19,370 nt of DNA from Russula earlei (GCA_025769875.1 JAGFNK010000876.1:1-19370); one strand, 5' to 3'. Positions 1 through 10,160 are shown, counted from the first letter of the stretch. Translations and numbers: made by a program. The notes: generated from the letters alone by a model not told the origin.

Positions 1-1160
1 TGTTAAATTGGATTGCATCCACCGAAAGTGTTCACAGTTTGCTCTGTCGCATGTCTTGAACGATTTGCGTCACTGATCAACCGGCGGAGTTGTGGGAGGA
101 CAAAGTCGGGGACTATGAAGAATGATATCTCGGTTCTGTAAAGAAGAGGAGCCTCGATTTGGGCCACTAAGTCCTCCAAGTACTCGGGAACGCCCGCAGA
201 ACGCAAGAAAAGTGAGAGCGGGGAGGACAGAGCGTTTGAGAGGGGGTGGAGGTCGACTTGCCGGATATAGTTGGGATTGGAATGCAAGCCAAAGGGATTC
301 AAGTCTGGACATGACCGACAGGGGCGGTGCCCAAATCTTGGGGAGAAATGTAACCGGAATGGGGAAATTTCCAAAGGTTAAGATAGACAAGGTGATTGGC
401 AGCAGGACAAAAGTACTTTCGGCACCCTTGAAATGGACGATTGCTCAAACTGAGGTCTTGCAGAAGTGGGGCGAATTCGCCCAGAAGGGGACCGCCGGAG
501 AGCTATTTCTTACCCGAAACTGCAGTTCTGTCAGCTCCGGGAGTGGTTTCTGCATCGCCTCTGCGAGTCTTTCCCATTGTGATGTGGGAATGTTACACAG
601 GTTGATTTGACATATACGATGGTGGTGCTCCGATTCGAGGGGCAACAGCTACGTTTTCCCAGGAGTTCGAGATGGGGGGACGCCACTGGTGACCACATCT
701 TATCACCACAGGTAAGACTGGCCAGATGTCCAGCATCTCAGACATCGGTCTCTTTCCTGTGTACTCAAGTTGCAGGTTCAGGCGACGTGGCGATGCAAAC
801 ACGACATCTCGCCATATTTGACATACGTGGACCAGTGTATGCCATTCGTTCGTCCATATGCCCCAGCGATCCACATAAAAATGGAATATTTCCAATAGGA
901 CATCATCAGGGAGCGTGTTGATTGTCACCCGGTCTAAAATCGACTGGTCAGTGGTTGTTATGGACACTGAGCAATATAGGCACACCCTGGCGATGTTCAC
1001 AAGGACATACTCCCAACGAGGCTCGGCATGGACCACCGATCGTAGTCGAGGAGCGTGCGGTACAATGCAATAATGACTGGATTGAAGCCAGCACATAATG
1101 AGGAGACGTGATAACGGAGTCGCCGAATAGGACTATGCGAAAGTTAGTCACTTCAGGCAT
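1..1160 (-). pseudogene. F-box/LRR-like protein, copy A (degraded, cut by window edge)
   Basis: This is a decayed copy of the F-box gene best seen at 4123-5672. F-box proteins normally link substrates to the SCF ubiquitin ligase through Skp1. Exon 1 (1160-1148), exon 2 (1076-1011) and exon 3 (from 933 leftwards) can be matched to copies B and C. Exon 3 opens with the F-box (LPDDVLLEIFHFYV, then the VHVCQIWRDVVFASPRRLNL segment). The frame then breaks at an extra G in the GGGG run at 639-642, near 480-510 where bases are missing, and again near 25-30. The intron-1 donor is CTAACT instead of GTAAGC. The later leucine-rich part is readable only in pieces, such as YLEDLVAQIEAPLL and DFVLPQLRRLIS. 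The C-terminus lies outside the window. With several frameshifts and a lost donor it is almost certainly non-functional. Confidence 0.85.
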
Positions 1161-1959
1161 GGTGAAACTCGCTCGACTCACAGGCGAAAGCTCATCAGCG
1201 TGGGTCTGGGGTAAGGTGATCGTCAGGAATTACCCACGGGCCGGCAGCTCGCCGCTCCTCTCTGTTTCACTTAACGGAACGGACGAGGTCCGTGACCTAC
1301 CACGCATCAGTAGTGAGGTGTCCGTCGCCTGTTCTGTTCTTCCCTGCAGGTGATTTCGCTTCCTACCTTGCCCCAGTGATAGTAAATCCTCAATTGCAAT
1401 CACCCCCCGTCGAGGAATCCTTGAACTACCACGGGATCCGCGATTAGCAGGTGTCCAAGGCTGACTTTAGCCACATTCATTTGCACACCCATATCGCAGA
1501 CATGACAAGTCAAGCACGTCACCCGAGGCCGATGATACGACGTGGGCACAGTGCTCCTTTGATGGAGGATGGAGAACGATAGGGAACCCAGCTGCCATCG
1601 TACAGGAGAGTTGGGCACATTGGCAATGTAGGTGAAGCTATCTTCTCAGTGATGGTGAGTGACGTGCGTCTCTTGCTTGCTTCTTGTGATGATTGTCTTG
1701 CCTGTCAAAGTTTGTTGAATGGATTCATAATGTATTATGCACTGGCGTCTTTGTGCGCATCTTTATCACAGATTCAAAGCGAGCCTGTGTCCGAAGGACT
1801 ACATCGCTGTCAACACGCACACACTCCAGACCACGGTCAGCCCGGCATGTCAGTCCGCATCTCTCCCTAGCCTACATTATAAGCTGTGGACATGAAATTC
1901 GACGTGATCTGTTACACTGTTGCATGATTTTGGCGTCATATTGTGACCCTTGTTACTGA
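1161..1959. other. Intergenic stretch between F-box A and gene X1
   Basis: The first 80 or so bases upstream of the copy-A start codon match the 5' flanks of copies B and C (an ACAGGCGAAAGCTC-like block followed by TTACCCACG), so this is a duplicated promoter side. From about 1240 on the match is lost. A minus-strand open frame at 1400-1618 has no recognised motif. It is followed on the minus strand by a possible 60-nt GT...CTGCAG intron near 1399-1340, so a remnant of an unrelated minus-strand gene is possible. Nothing else could be supported here. Confidence 0.4.
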
Positions 1960-3429
1960 CGGCATGCCTCACGTTAGCTGCAGCGCACCCGCTTGAGGAC
2001 ATTTCCTGCTCCGCGCTCAAGCCCGAGTCGTCTGAATCCCCGCTTCCGACATGTCATGTTCCGGTGCAACTCGTTCACTCTCCATGGCCGACGGATTCCC
2101 AGCTGCCCATGCAGGACGTGATCTTTGCGCTGTTTGACACGCTACCGAGTCACACGAGTAGCATGACATCGTTACATCTCCGAGACGAGGATAGCAGTGG
2201 TGAGCGGCACAATTACGAACGACCACAGACACACGCCTATCATGCCAGGATACACGAGCTGGGGGACGTCGTGCTGCGCCCTTTGCTACGTGGATTCGTA
2301 TCATCCGAGAAGGTGTCTTACACTCTTGTTCCCCCTCTGCCATCCTATCACTCTGCACCTTCTGTTCTACCAACTTCAGCATCATCTACACCGTCAATAC
2401 AAGCTCATCGCAAATCTGCCCCGCCCTGTGTGTATCGGTGACCAATCCGGCCACTGTCGCAGCCGTATGTCTTCCTAGCAACGGCACCTCCCCCGCAACC
2501 TGTGCGCTTGTGCCTTGGGACTCGTCGCTGTGGCCATACCCGCGTGCTCCATTAGATGATATCACCGAGCTCAACCTCAACTTTGCTGACACAGGCGACC
2601 TCAGTGACGTCGACGCGTTTCGAACAGCGACAGCAGAACAGCAAAATGTCGCGAAGAAGGATAGAGCTTAGGAGCGGGAGGAGATCGAACGTTCGTGGGA
2701 TGTACCTGGAGGAATTGACACAAGGATGGATACGAGTTCACTACACACAACTTTGGGGTGGCCGTCATGCGCCCTAGCTCGTACGGTGATCTCTGGGTGT
2801 GGGTCGGCCGCGCCGCCTTCGCCATGGCTAGATATTCCCAAAAGTAATCAATACACAACGTCTGCGCCGGTCAAACTCCCGAAACTTGTAATGGAGGAGG
2901 ACCGGGAATGGCAATGCCTAACATCGAAGCCGCAAATGGAACAACACCACGCAGGCTAACGGCGTAGCGGTGACCAAGGTGACAGCAAGCGCTGCGATCA
3001 TAGTGGACCACACTCATTTACTTGTGTTTCCTGTCACTCCCTCATCCCGTCTGTGGCTCGTTCATTTACACTTCAATTTCTTCCGTCTTTTGCAGGTTGC
3101 GGTTGGCTTGTCGATAGACTGATCCTCATTCATGAACCAACCGTGGATCGAAATCAGGCGTGGGCGTAGCGATGGAAGTGGATGTTCCTCTGGTGTCAGA
3201 GATATCAGTGTGGATGTATTGTCGTGATTTATCAGACTTGTATTCATATTCGATGCAGTGTCATCATGTGTTTGGGTGCCTGAAGAACTGTATGATGTTG
3301 ATAGAATCGACAAGGGACGTGAGCATGAGTGCATGCTTGGAAGAAACATCAACAGATGTATGACAGGGGTTGTGTTCTGCATTGGATTCAAGGTATCACA
3401 TAAGGTTAGAAGAACGAGATCTGAGTAAT
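1960..3429 (+). pseudogene. Gene X, copy 1 (unrecognised protein, degenerate)
   Basis: I do not recognise this gene, but it matches X3 (9362-10160) and X4 (16240-17291) in the protein-coding sense. Residues around 1970-2140 read in one frame as a segment with PLEDISCSALKPESSE, PTCHV and QDVIFALF. X3 has the same motifs in frame, with a length difference of exactly 12 nt. A second segment at about 2438-2671, in another frame (VTNPATV... DSSLWPYPRAPLDD... NFADTGDLSDVDAF... KKDRA), matches X4 and X3. A third at 2731-2832 (THNFGVAVMRPSSYGD, WVWVGRAAFAM) is in yet another frame. Three frames for one conserved protein imply frameshifts or undetected introns. The tail (3238-3429) is a nucleotide repeat shared with 6878-7046 and 17110-17291. 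No ATG start could be fixed. It lies divergent from F-box A and convergent with F-box B. Confidence 0.55.
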
Positions 3430-4050
3430 GGCACTGAAGACAGACACGTTGGCGTGCCTTTGATTGCGTTAAGGGTGGGCGTGACTATGGGTAGACAAAG
3501 GAGAGGAAGAGGGGGGACGGTTTCTGTTCGATAGGTATGGGCGGGGCACGTATGTTATGTACTGTACTCGAAGATAGAGGCAAACCTATATAGGTGGTAG
3601 CTAAGGAGAAAGAGAGAAGAACAAGACAAATACCCCGGAACGCGAGACGAACGGGGCGTGCGCGTGGTCAAGAACGAACGATACGAATATCTAATTAGAA
3701 GGAAAGGAAAAGTAACTAAGAGGGGAAAGGAGCAGGGTCGGACAGGCGGGAATGGAGGAGGAATCGCCGTTCACTGGAAGCGAGGGCGGTGGCGTCAGTC
3801 GATATTCTTCGGCCTTTCGTTTTGGGTTTTTGTCGGCTTATAGGCGAAGGCGGGGGGGTTAACGTTGTGCGCATGCGTCTCGCGTGGACAGTCGAGGCGG
3901 CGGGAGTGTGTGCAAGGGAGAGAGGGAGAGAAAGAGATGGAGAGGTGTGTGTCGACGCGCGCGTTCCGGTAGGGCGATTCCGGTCCAATTCACACGTAAC
4001 GCCGCAAGAGTATCCTTACAGTACAGTGACTAGACTGACTCGAGTCAAAT
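3430..4050. other. Purine-rich insert between gene X1 tail and F-box B
   Basis: The duplicated flank GAGATCTGAGTAAT ends at 3429 and the flank resumes with GCACAGAAGGT at 4052. In the copy-C context these landmarks are only about 35 nt apart (7047-7081), so roughly 620 nt are extra here. The plus strand is strongly G/A-rich (runs such as GGAGAGGAAGAGGGGGG, and GA repeats at 3920-3945). A CCTATATAGG palindrome lies near 3585. No terminal inverted repeats, clear target duplication or believable protein were found. It may be a small non-autonomous element, or an ancestral spacer lost elsewhere. Confidence 0.4.
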
Positions 4051-4122
4051 CGCACAGAAGGTTATGATATCAGATATTAATTAGATGGGGAGCATAAAGA
4101 ACTCATCGATCCTGCCTAGGTC

Positions 4123-5460
4123 CTATTCCCCACAATGGACAGCCACAGGGTGACCAGAGAGTTTTCGCGCGGCGACAAATCCTTCAATATATTTCGGAAC
4201 TGATTCCAATGGCTCGAGGCCCCTTAAGAAGATGTTCTGGAGCGCGGGTAAGACTTCTGTTACTCTTTCTCCCGCGAGCTCTTCCAGCGCTTGGCAGACA
4301 TGTGGTGCAACTTGATGGGTTAGGCGCAGATCCTTCATAGCAGTGAACGGGGCCAGGAGTTCCAGCCATTGAATGGCTTCCATGTCATCTTTCCAGTGTG
4401 ATTGAGGAAAACCATCCACTATGTCGAGGTGTACCAAAGTGGAGAGAAAGGGAAAGGATGGGCTGCAAACCTGGGCCAGTGAGGCAAGCTGCCAATCCAA
4501 CTCTGTGCACCTGATTTCTAACAAAAGCTCCCAAAGCTGACTTGTGCCTGTGGAAATTGTGAATCGAATTGCGCGATCGGAAGTGTGCATGGTTGCACTG
4601 TCACATGAATTGAACGATTCTACTTGACTGATCAACCGGTGGAGTTGGGGGACGACAAAGTCGATGTCCATGAAGAATATTACGTAGAGTTCATTGAGAA
4701 GGGGAACCCCGATTTGGGCCAGCAAGTCCTCCAAGTACTCGTGAACGCCGCAGAACACAAGTTCTCTGAGAGCGGGGAGGACTGATCGTGTGAGCGGAGG
4801 TGGAGGTCGACTTGCCGGATATAGCGGGGATCGATATTTAAGGTAAAGGATTTCGAGTCTGGACATGACCGACAGGGCGGTGACCAAATCCTGGGGAGAA
4901 ATGTAACCGAGATCGGGAATATTCGAAAGGTAAAGATCGACCAGTTGATTGGAGGACAAAAGTAGTTTAGGAAGACCTGGGAACGGACAGTTCTCCAACC
5001 AGAGTTGTCGCAGAAGTGGGGCGGATCCGCCCAAGAACGAATCCGGAAGGAACGTCACCGTATCGTTGGCCACCTCAATGCTCAGACATTTCAGCTCCGG
5101 GAATGGTTTCTGCATCGCTGTTGCGAATCTTTCCCAATGTGATGTCAGGATCATGGGCAGGTGGATTTCACATATGCGATGGTGATGCTCCGATTCGAGG
5201 GCACCAGCTACGTTTTCCCAGGAGTTCGACGAGTTGAAACGACGTCTTATCACCACAGGCAAGACTGGCCAGACGTCCAGCATCTCGGACATCGGTCTCT
5301 GTCCTGTATTCTCAAGTCGCAGGTTCAGGCGACGTGGAGATGCGAACACGACATGTCGCCATCTTCGACATACATGGACTAGTGTATGCCATCCGTTTGT
5401 CCGTGTCCCCAAATTCACATAGAAATGGAATATTTCCACTAGGACATCATCGGACAGCAT
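4123..5460 (-). CDS. F-box/LRR-like protein, copy B (main exon intact)
   Basis: This likely SCF-type F-box protein would present substrates for ubiquitination. It is the only one of the four copies with an uninterrupted main exon. From the ATG at 5460 it encodes 445 residues. Residues 1 to about 45 form the F-box (LSDDVLVEIFHFYV, then WHTLVHVCRRWRHVVFASP). The rest is leucine-rich with LRR-like spacing (for example APLLRQLWLENCPF, LLLSSNQLVDLYLSNI, LPALRELVFCGVHEYL), ending in HPVAVHCGE and TAG at 4125-4123. No ATG lies farther upstream in this exon, but two short 5' exons conserved with copies A and C (5672-5660 and about 5608-5552) suggest a longer original product. In B the second of these has lost its splice donor. 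Direct splicing of exon 1 to 5477 would keep frame. The proline run varies between copies by whole codons (PPPP here, PPP in C, PP in D). It is probably expressed or only recently silenced. Confidence 0.8.
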   Translation of the reverse strand: MLSDDVLVEIFHFYVNLGTRTNGWHTLVHVCRRWRHVVFASPRRLNLRLENTGQRPMSEMLDVWPVLPVVIRRRFNSSNSWENVAGALESEHHHRICEIHLPMILTSHWERFATAMQKPFPELKCLSIEVANDTVTFLPDSFLGGSAPLLRQLWLENCPFPGLPKLLLSSNQLVDLYLSNIPDLGYISPQDLVTALSVMSRLEILYLKYRSPLYPASRPPPPLTRSVLPALRELVFCGVHEYLEDLLAQIGVPLLNELYVIFFMDIDFVVPQLHRLISQVESFNSCDSATMHTSDRAIRFTISTGTSQLWELLLEIRCTELDWQLASLAQVCSPSFPFLSTLVHLDIVDGFPQSHWKDDMEAIQWLELLAPFTAMKDLRLTHQVAPHVCQALEELAGERVTEVLPALQNIFLRGLEPLESVPKYIEGFVAARKLSGHPVAVHCGE

Positions 5461-5472
5461 GTTGATTGTCAC

Positions 5473-5672
5473 TCGGTCTAAAATCGACTAGTCAGTGGTC
5501 GTTATGGACACTGGGAGAAAACGACACACCCTGGCGATGTTCACAAGGAATTTCCAACGACGCTCCACCAATCGTGGTCGAGGAGCGGGCGGCGCAAGGC
5601 GATAATGACTGGTCGAAGCGGTGAGTAATGAGACGTGATAACGGAATTGTGAAGCTTACTCACTTCAGACAT
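5473..5672 (-). other. Upstream exon/intron block of F-box B
   Basis: Exon 1 is 5672-5660 (ATG TCT GAA GTG A), followed by a GTAAGC donor and a 51-nt intron ending CGACCAG at 5609. Exon 2 starts at 5608 in phase 1 and reads IIIALRRPLLDHDWWSVVG, matching exon 2 of copies A and C. At its end B has GGAAATTCC where A has GGGAGTATGTCC and C has GGAAGTAGGTCC, so the GT donor is deleted. The branch site CACTGAC and the acceptor TTTTAG before 5477 remain. Exon 1 joined straight to 5477 gives MSEVNRVTIN followed by the F-box. The TAG seen within this block is intronic and not a coding stop. Confidence 0.6.
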
Positions 5673-5950
5673 GGTCACGGTGACACTCTCTCGACGTACA
5701 GGCGAAACCTCACCAGTGAGGATGTGAGTAGCGTCCTGGAGAAAGGTGATCATCTGGATTTACCCACGAGCCAGCCGCATAAGTGCGATGAAGCGCCCGT
5801 CTCCCACGCCTTGTATGAGGTTTACACTGCCGTTGGCCTCGTGAGCAAAGCACATGTTCGTGAAGATCACCCGGCATGGATAAGGACGCTAGCAATATGA
5901 TTTTGAACGCCAGTTGGCGGTGTTCTCGGCGACTGCTCTCGTCTTTCGTT
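5673..5950. promoter_or_regulatory. Duplicated 5' flank of F-box B
   Basis: This stretch matches the region upstream of copy C (8695-9040), including AAGTGCGATGAAG, GTTGGCCTCGTGAGC and CGCCAGTTGGCG-like blocks. In part it also matches that of copy A (1161-1240). It is the presumed promoter side of the minus-strand F-box genes. No TATA box or defined transcription-factor site could be fixed. Confidence 0.35.
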
Positions 5951-6877
5951 CCGATTTATGCTCTACACATTCATATCGCGAACACACCACCAACGCCCTC
6001 GCTTCCGCCTCTCAATAGCTAAAGAACCCTGCTCACCACCGCCACCCCTGTTACCCTTGAACGCCGTTCAAACCACTGGCAACCAGTGCCGTGCATATCT
6101 CGTTCCTCTGACACTGCATATATCCTTTTCTTTAGTAAGGTGACTACGACAACGAAAGCAAGAATTCGAACAGACGCCATATCCTCCCATACCTCCACCT
6201 CACCCGCCTCCTCTCTCCTCGTCTCCGCCTCGACCTCACACACAGATGGAAAGCTTTTCGACACTTGTGCCCTCGCTCTCGACAAGTCCGGCACAATCCT
6301 AAACGGCCGAAGGGTCTCGTCCGACGCCTCTGCACTCGTCGTCGTCTTCTGATGGCGTTCGAAACCGTTTCGTTTGTACATACCCGCCTCTCCGACTCGA
6401 CTCTGCGTACGTTTTTACCACTTTTACATCCCTTCTTTCGTTCTCCTCTGTACCGGACTAGGCTCACCGCCGATGGCCTAATGACCCCGTTGTCGCCACC
6501 ACCCGCGCCCCTCTCGCGTTCGAGACCGCCTTCTCCGCGTACGTTCCACATCTTTTCAGTCATTACCTCATTCTTTTTTACACTATACCTGTCGGCCATG
6601 GTATACCCCGTTACCGACTGAGCGCATACCGCGTCGCGCGTTCTAGACCACCTCTTTCCCATACCCCTAACACCCGCCTCCGGATCATGCACTCGGTCGT
6701 ATACGATATCGGACTGGTAGAGAAGAAGACTATGTATATGAATTCGGCCTTGTCTTTGGAGACGAGTAGCAGAATATACCGAGGGCCTCAGGCTTTCTTC
6801 CCTTCCTCGTCTCGTCTGATCGTCAGCCTTGCATGGAGATCTCAATGTAATCGCTGCGATATATCACACCTGTAATG
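5951..6877. other. Pyrimidine-rich region of unknown content
   Basis: About 930 nt with a strongly C/T-rich plus strand occupy the place where gene X would be expected between F-box B and F-box C. A plus-strand frame at 6086-6352 (88 codons; it contains DGKLFDTCALALDKSG and ILNGRRVSSDASAL) looks somewhat protein-like. The minus strand carries arginine-rich frames that are probably composition artefacts. GTACGT motifs near 6407 and 6538 could be splice donors, so an unrecognised intron-rich gene fragment is possible. No family was recognised. Confidence 0.3.
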
Positions 6878-7046
6878 ACATGTATTCATATTCGATTTGA
6901 TCCTCGTGTGTAAGCGCCTCAAGAAACGTGTGAGACTGTTTAGAAAAGTGTGCATGAGTGTGCACCTGGAAGAAACCTCCAGATGAGTGTTGCATATAAT
7001 GAGAGGTGTTTTCTGAATTAGATTCAAAAGACGAGATCTGAGTAAT
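6878..7046 (+). repeat. Gene X tail remnant (copy X2)
   Basis: This block (GTATTCATATTCG ... GTGTGCATGAGTGTGCA ... GGAAGAAAC ... GATTCAAAAGACGAGATCTGAGTAAT) matches the tails of X1 (3238-3429) and X4 (17110-17291). Each of these stands just downstream of gene X and just beyond the 3' end of an F-box gene. It shows that the B-C interval belongs to the same duplicated cassette although the rest of X is missing. Confidence 0.6.
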
Positions 7047-7107
7047 GATACAGCAACAAGGGTGTTTGGAGCCAGATAACTGCACAGAAGGTAAATGATA
7101 TCGGATG

Positions 7108-8694
7108 CTAATTAGATGGGGAGCATAAAGAATTCATCGATCCTACCCAGGTCTTCCCCAACGGTGGACCACATGACCAGAGAATTTCCGCGCAGCGACG
7201 AGTCTCTATATATTTCGAAACAGACTCCAATGACTCGAGGTCCTCCAAGAAAAGGTTCTGTAGCGCGGGTAAGACGTCTGTTACTCTTTCTCCCACAAGC
7301 TGTACCAGCACTCGGCAGACATGTGGCGCCACTCGACGGGATAAGCGCAGATCCTTCACGGCAATAAACGGGTCCAGGAGTTCCAGCCATCGTGTGGTTT
7401 CCATGTCATCTGTCCAGTGTAAGTGAGGAACATCATCCACGATCTCGAGTCGTATCAAATTGGAGAGGCGGGGAAAGGATGTGCTGCAGATCTGGGCCAG
7501 TGATGCAAACTGCCAATCCAACTCTGTGCCCCTGATTTCGAACCAGAGCACCCGATTTGTGCCTCTGAAAATGTAAAATTGGATTGCATTACTGAAAGTG
7601 TTCACAGTTGCTCTGTCGCATGTCTTGAACGATTTGCGTGACTGATCAACCGGCGGAGTTGTGGGAGGACAAAGTCGGGGTCTATGAAGAATGTTATCCT
7701 GAGTGTGTTAAGACGTGGAGCCTCGACTTGGGCCAATAAATCCTCCAAGTACTCGTGAACGCCGTGGAACGCAAGAAAAGTGAGAGCGGGAAGGACAGAG
7801 CGTGTCAGCGGAGGTGGTCGACTTGCCGGATATAGAGGGGACCGGAATTCGAGGAGAAGGGATTCAAGTCTGGACATGACCGACAGGGCGGTGATCAAAT
7901 CCTGGGGAGAAATGTAACCGGAATCGGGAATATCCCAAAGGGAAAGACAGACAAGTTGTTTGGCAGACAAAAGTACTTTCGGCAGTCCTTGAAACGGACA
8001 ATTCGCCAACCAGAGTTCTCGCAAAAGTGGAGCGGATCCGCCCAAGAACGAATCCGGAACGAACGTCACAGTGTTTGTTGCTGTCAAAATCCGCAGAAAT
8101 GTCAGTTGCGGGAATGGTTTCTGCATTGCTGCTGCGAATCTTTCCCATGTTGATGTTGGAATGTCGGGCAAGTCGACATGACATATGCGATGGTGCTCCG
8201 ACTCGAGGGTATCAGCTACGTTTTCCCAGTAGCTCGAGGATGGATTATGCGAGTAGAATATCGCCACAGGCAAGACAGGCCAGACGTCCATCATCTCAGA
8301 CAGGGGTCTTTTCCCTCTGTACTTGATTCGCAGGTTCAGGTGACGCGGCGATGCAAACACGATGGACCGCCATCTTTGACACACATGGACCAGTCTATGC
8401 CATTCGTTTTCCCAGTGATTCCCGTAGAAATGAAATATTTGCACGAGGACATCATCGGGGATTGTGTCGATTGTCACCCGGTCTAAGATCGATTGGTCAG
8501 TGGTCGTCATGGACACTGAGAAAAAAAGACACACCCTGGCTAGGACCTACTTCCAACGAGACTTGGGAGGGACCACAGATCGTAGTCAAGGAGCAGGCGG
8601 CGCAAAGCAATAATGACTGGACAAAGCCAGTGAGTGAGGTGAGGAGATAACGGAGGCCGAAGACGACTGTGTGAAGCTTACTGACTTCGGGCAT
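7108..8694 (-). pseudogene. F-box/LRR-like protein, copy C (frameshifted)
   Basis: This paralogue of F-box B has all three exons recognisable. Exon 1 is 8694-8682 (ATG CCC GAA GTC A, then a GTAAGC donor), followed by a 65-nt intron. Exon 2 is 8616-8551 (IIIALRRLLLDYDLWSLPS) with a GTAGGT donor, then a 68-nt intron with a CTGAC branch site and TTAG acceptor. Exon 3 starts at 8482 with NRVTID and the F-box (IPDDVLVQIFHFY). The long frame stops near 7602 after HATEQ because the A-run is one base shorter than in copy A. The downstream frame (7605-7108) resumes with the family sequence (RGTELDWQFASLAQIC ...). A two-base deletion near 7203 then scrambles the last 25 or so residues relative to B. 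Splice signals look intact, so it may be transcribed, but the product would be truncated at about two thirds. Confidence 0.8.
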
Positions 8695-9361
8695 GGTGAC
8701 ACTCGCTTGACGTCACGGTACAGGCCAAAGCTCGTCAATGAGGACGTAGCGTTTGGGGGTGAGTGATGACTACGCCACCAACCACAGTAGCGGCACTAAA
8801 ATAAGTTAAGTGCGATGAAGAGGCGCTCGTCACCCACACCTGAGCAGCCTGACATTTACACCGCAGTTGGCCTCGTGAGCGAAGCGCAAGACTGCGACAA
8901 GTTTGTAACGTCGCACAGCATGGATAAACGCGCTAAGAGCACCATGGATCATCCGAACTTCGCCTAGGGACGCTTGGAACCGCAAGGAGTGCCAGTTGGC
9001 GATGATTTCGGCGGCTGCTCTCCGCTCCTCTGCCTCTGAATTCGTATATGTCTTGCATTCCTATTTGCACTCGAGACATTCTCCAATGAACAGAGTGGGT
9101 GAAGTCCGTAACATACAGAGTCGGCGATTTAGGGCGAATGTGGTGGTTGAGGAGAGGGCGAGACCAGGGTGAGCCAATCACGGATTTCGCCTGCTTCCAC
9201 CTGACTCATTTCGCATCTACGTCCACTCATCTAGCTTTACCGATATCCCAACTGCCGACCACCAACGACAAAAAAAAAGTCTTGCTCTTCGCTTGGTTCA
9301 ATTGCCACCCATCCGGTGAGCTCAGACCTATTCCCGCTGCTCCATCCACACCGCCGTCCAT
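8695..9361. promoter_or_regulatory. Divergent 5' flank between F-box C and gene X3
   Basis: From 8695 to about 9040 this matches the 5' flank of F-box B, block by block with indels. Farther right, a CCAATCA motif at 9174-9180 could be a CCAAT box for plus-strand gene X3. A poly-A run occurs at 9271-9279. No transcription start or coding exon can be fixed here. An open plus frame begins at 9099, but only with GTG. Confidence 0.35.
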
Positions 9362-10160
9362 ATGCCTCGCGTTTGTTACAGCGCCACCACTTAGTGACAT
9401 TTCCTCCTCCGCGCCGGAGCGCGAATCATCCAAACCTTCGTCTCCAACATGTCGTGTTGAGGTGCACGCGCACGACGCATTTCCAGCTGCGCTGACGCAG
9501 GACGTGGCCTTTGCGCTGTTCGTCATGCCAGCTAGTCTCTACGAGTCGCGTGGCACCATCACATCTCGGAGTGGTAATCTGCGGATCAACAAGCGGCCAG
9601 AGACGAGCGCCAATCACGCCAGGACAGAACTTGGGAATGGCACGTCGTGCGCCCTTTGCGACGTGGATTCGGGTCATCTGAGAAGGTGTCTTTACACACC
9701 TGTCCCCCTTTTGCCATCCAATCACTCTGCACTTTCTTTTTACAAACTTTGGCATTATCTGTCCAGCTCATCCCGAACCCGCCCCGAGTGTAGTGGTGAC
9801 CACCCCCGTCAGTGCTGTTGCCTTGCCAGGTTCTCGCATTTGCGCCTCTCCTGTGCCCCGTAATGGCGTCTTTCCACTCATGGCAATCCCCTCATACACC
9901 GTTAGGCGACCGTGATGACGAACGACTTCCATGGTAACTTTGCCGACACCAGAGCCATTAATAAAGCCGATGCATTCAGATAGCAACGTCAGAATGGCGA
10001 ATACGTCGCGAAACACTCGAAGAAGGATAGATCGAAGTAATAGAATGCTCGTTGGATGTGCCTGCGAACGTTGATGCCAACACACATGTTGCTTTGCGGC
10101 CATCAAAGGTTTGGTCTCGCACAGTAATTCTGGCAGTGGGTTGACGGCATCGCCTTCATC
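9362..10160 (+). pseudogene. Gene X, copy 3 (unrecognised protein, degenerate)
   Basis: It lies within an open frame running 9099-9863. The part from 9362 aligns with X1 in the same reading frame: PPLSDISSSAPERESS, PTCRV and QDVAFALF correspond to X1 PLEDISCSALKPESSE, PTCHV and QDVIFALF, and the RPETSANHAR and DVDSGHLRRCL segments also have X1 counterparts. After the stop at 9861-9863 similarity continues in other frames. NFADTRAINKADAFR (about 9940-9982) matches the X1 NFADTGDLSDVDAF block but ends in TAG, and THVAFAAI near 10085 matches the X1 THNFGVAVM block. No domain, signal peptide or ATG start was identified. The gene is broken but its protein-level conservation is visible. Confidence 0.5.

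Noticed and set aside
3900..3960. GA/GT-rich tract as a microsatellite of interest
   Set aside because: The repeats are short and imperfect and fit the general purine bias of the block.
5461..5472. Start of F-box B at 5472
   Set aside because: The codon there is GTG. The first ATG of the exon is at 5460, or the start lies in exon 1 at 5672.
5473..5500. In-frame TAG upstream of F-box B as a disabling stop
   Set aside because: It falls in intron 2, between the branch site and the acceptor, so it is not coding.
6144..6845. 233-codon arginine-rich minus-strand frame
   Set aside because: It arises from the purine-rich strand, starts without support and has no recognisable motif; its composition explains it.
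7602..8534. Open frame starting MCLFFSVSMTTTDQ as the true N-terminus of F-box C
   Set aside because: This stretch is intron 2: it has a GTAGGT donor, a CTGAC branch site and a TTAG acceptor shared with copies A and B, and exon 2 joins in frame past it.
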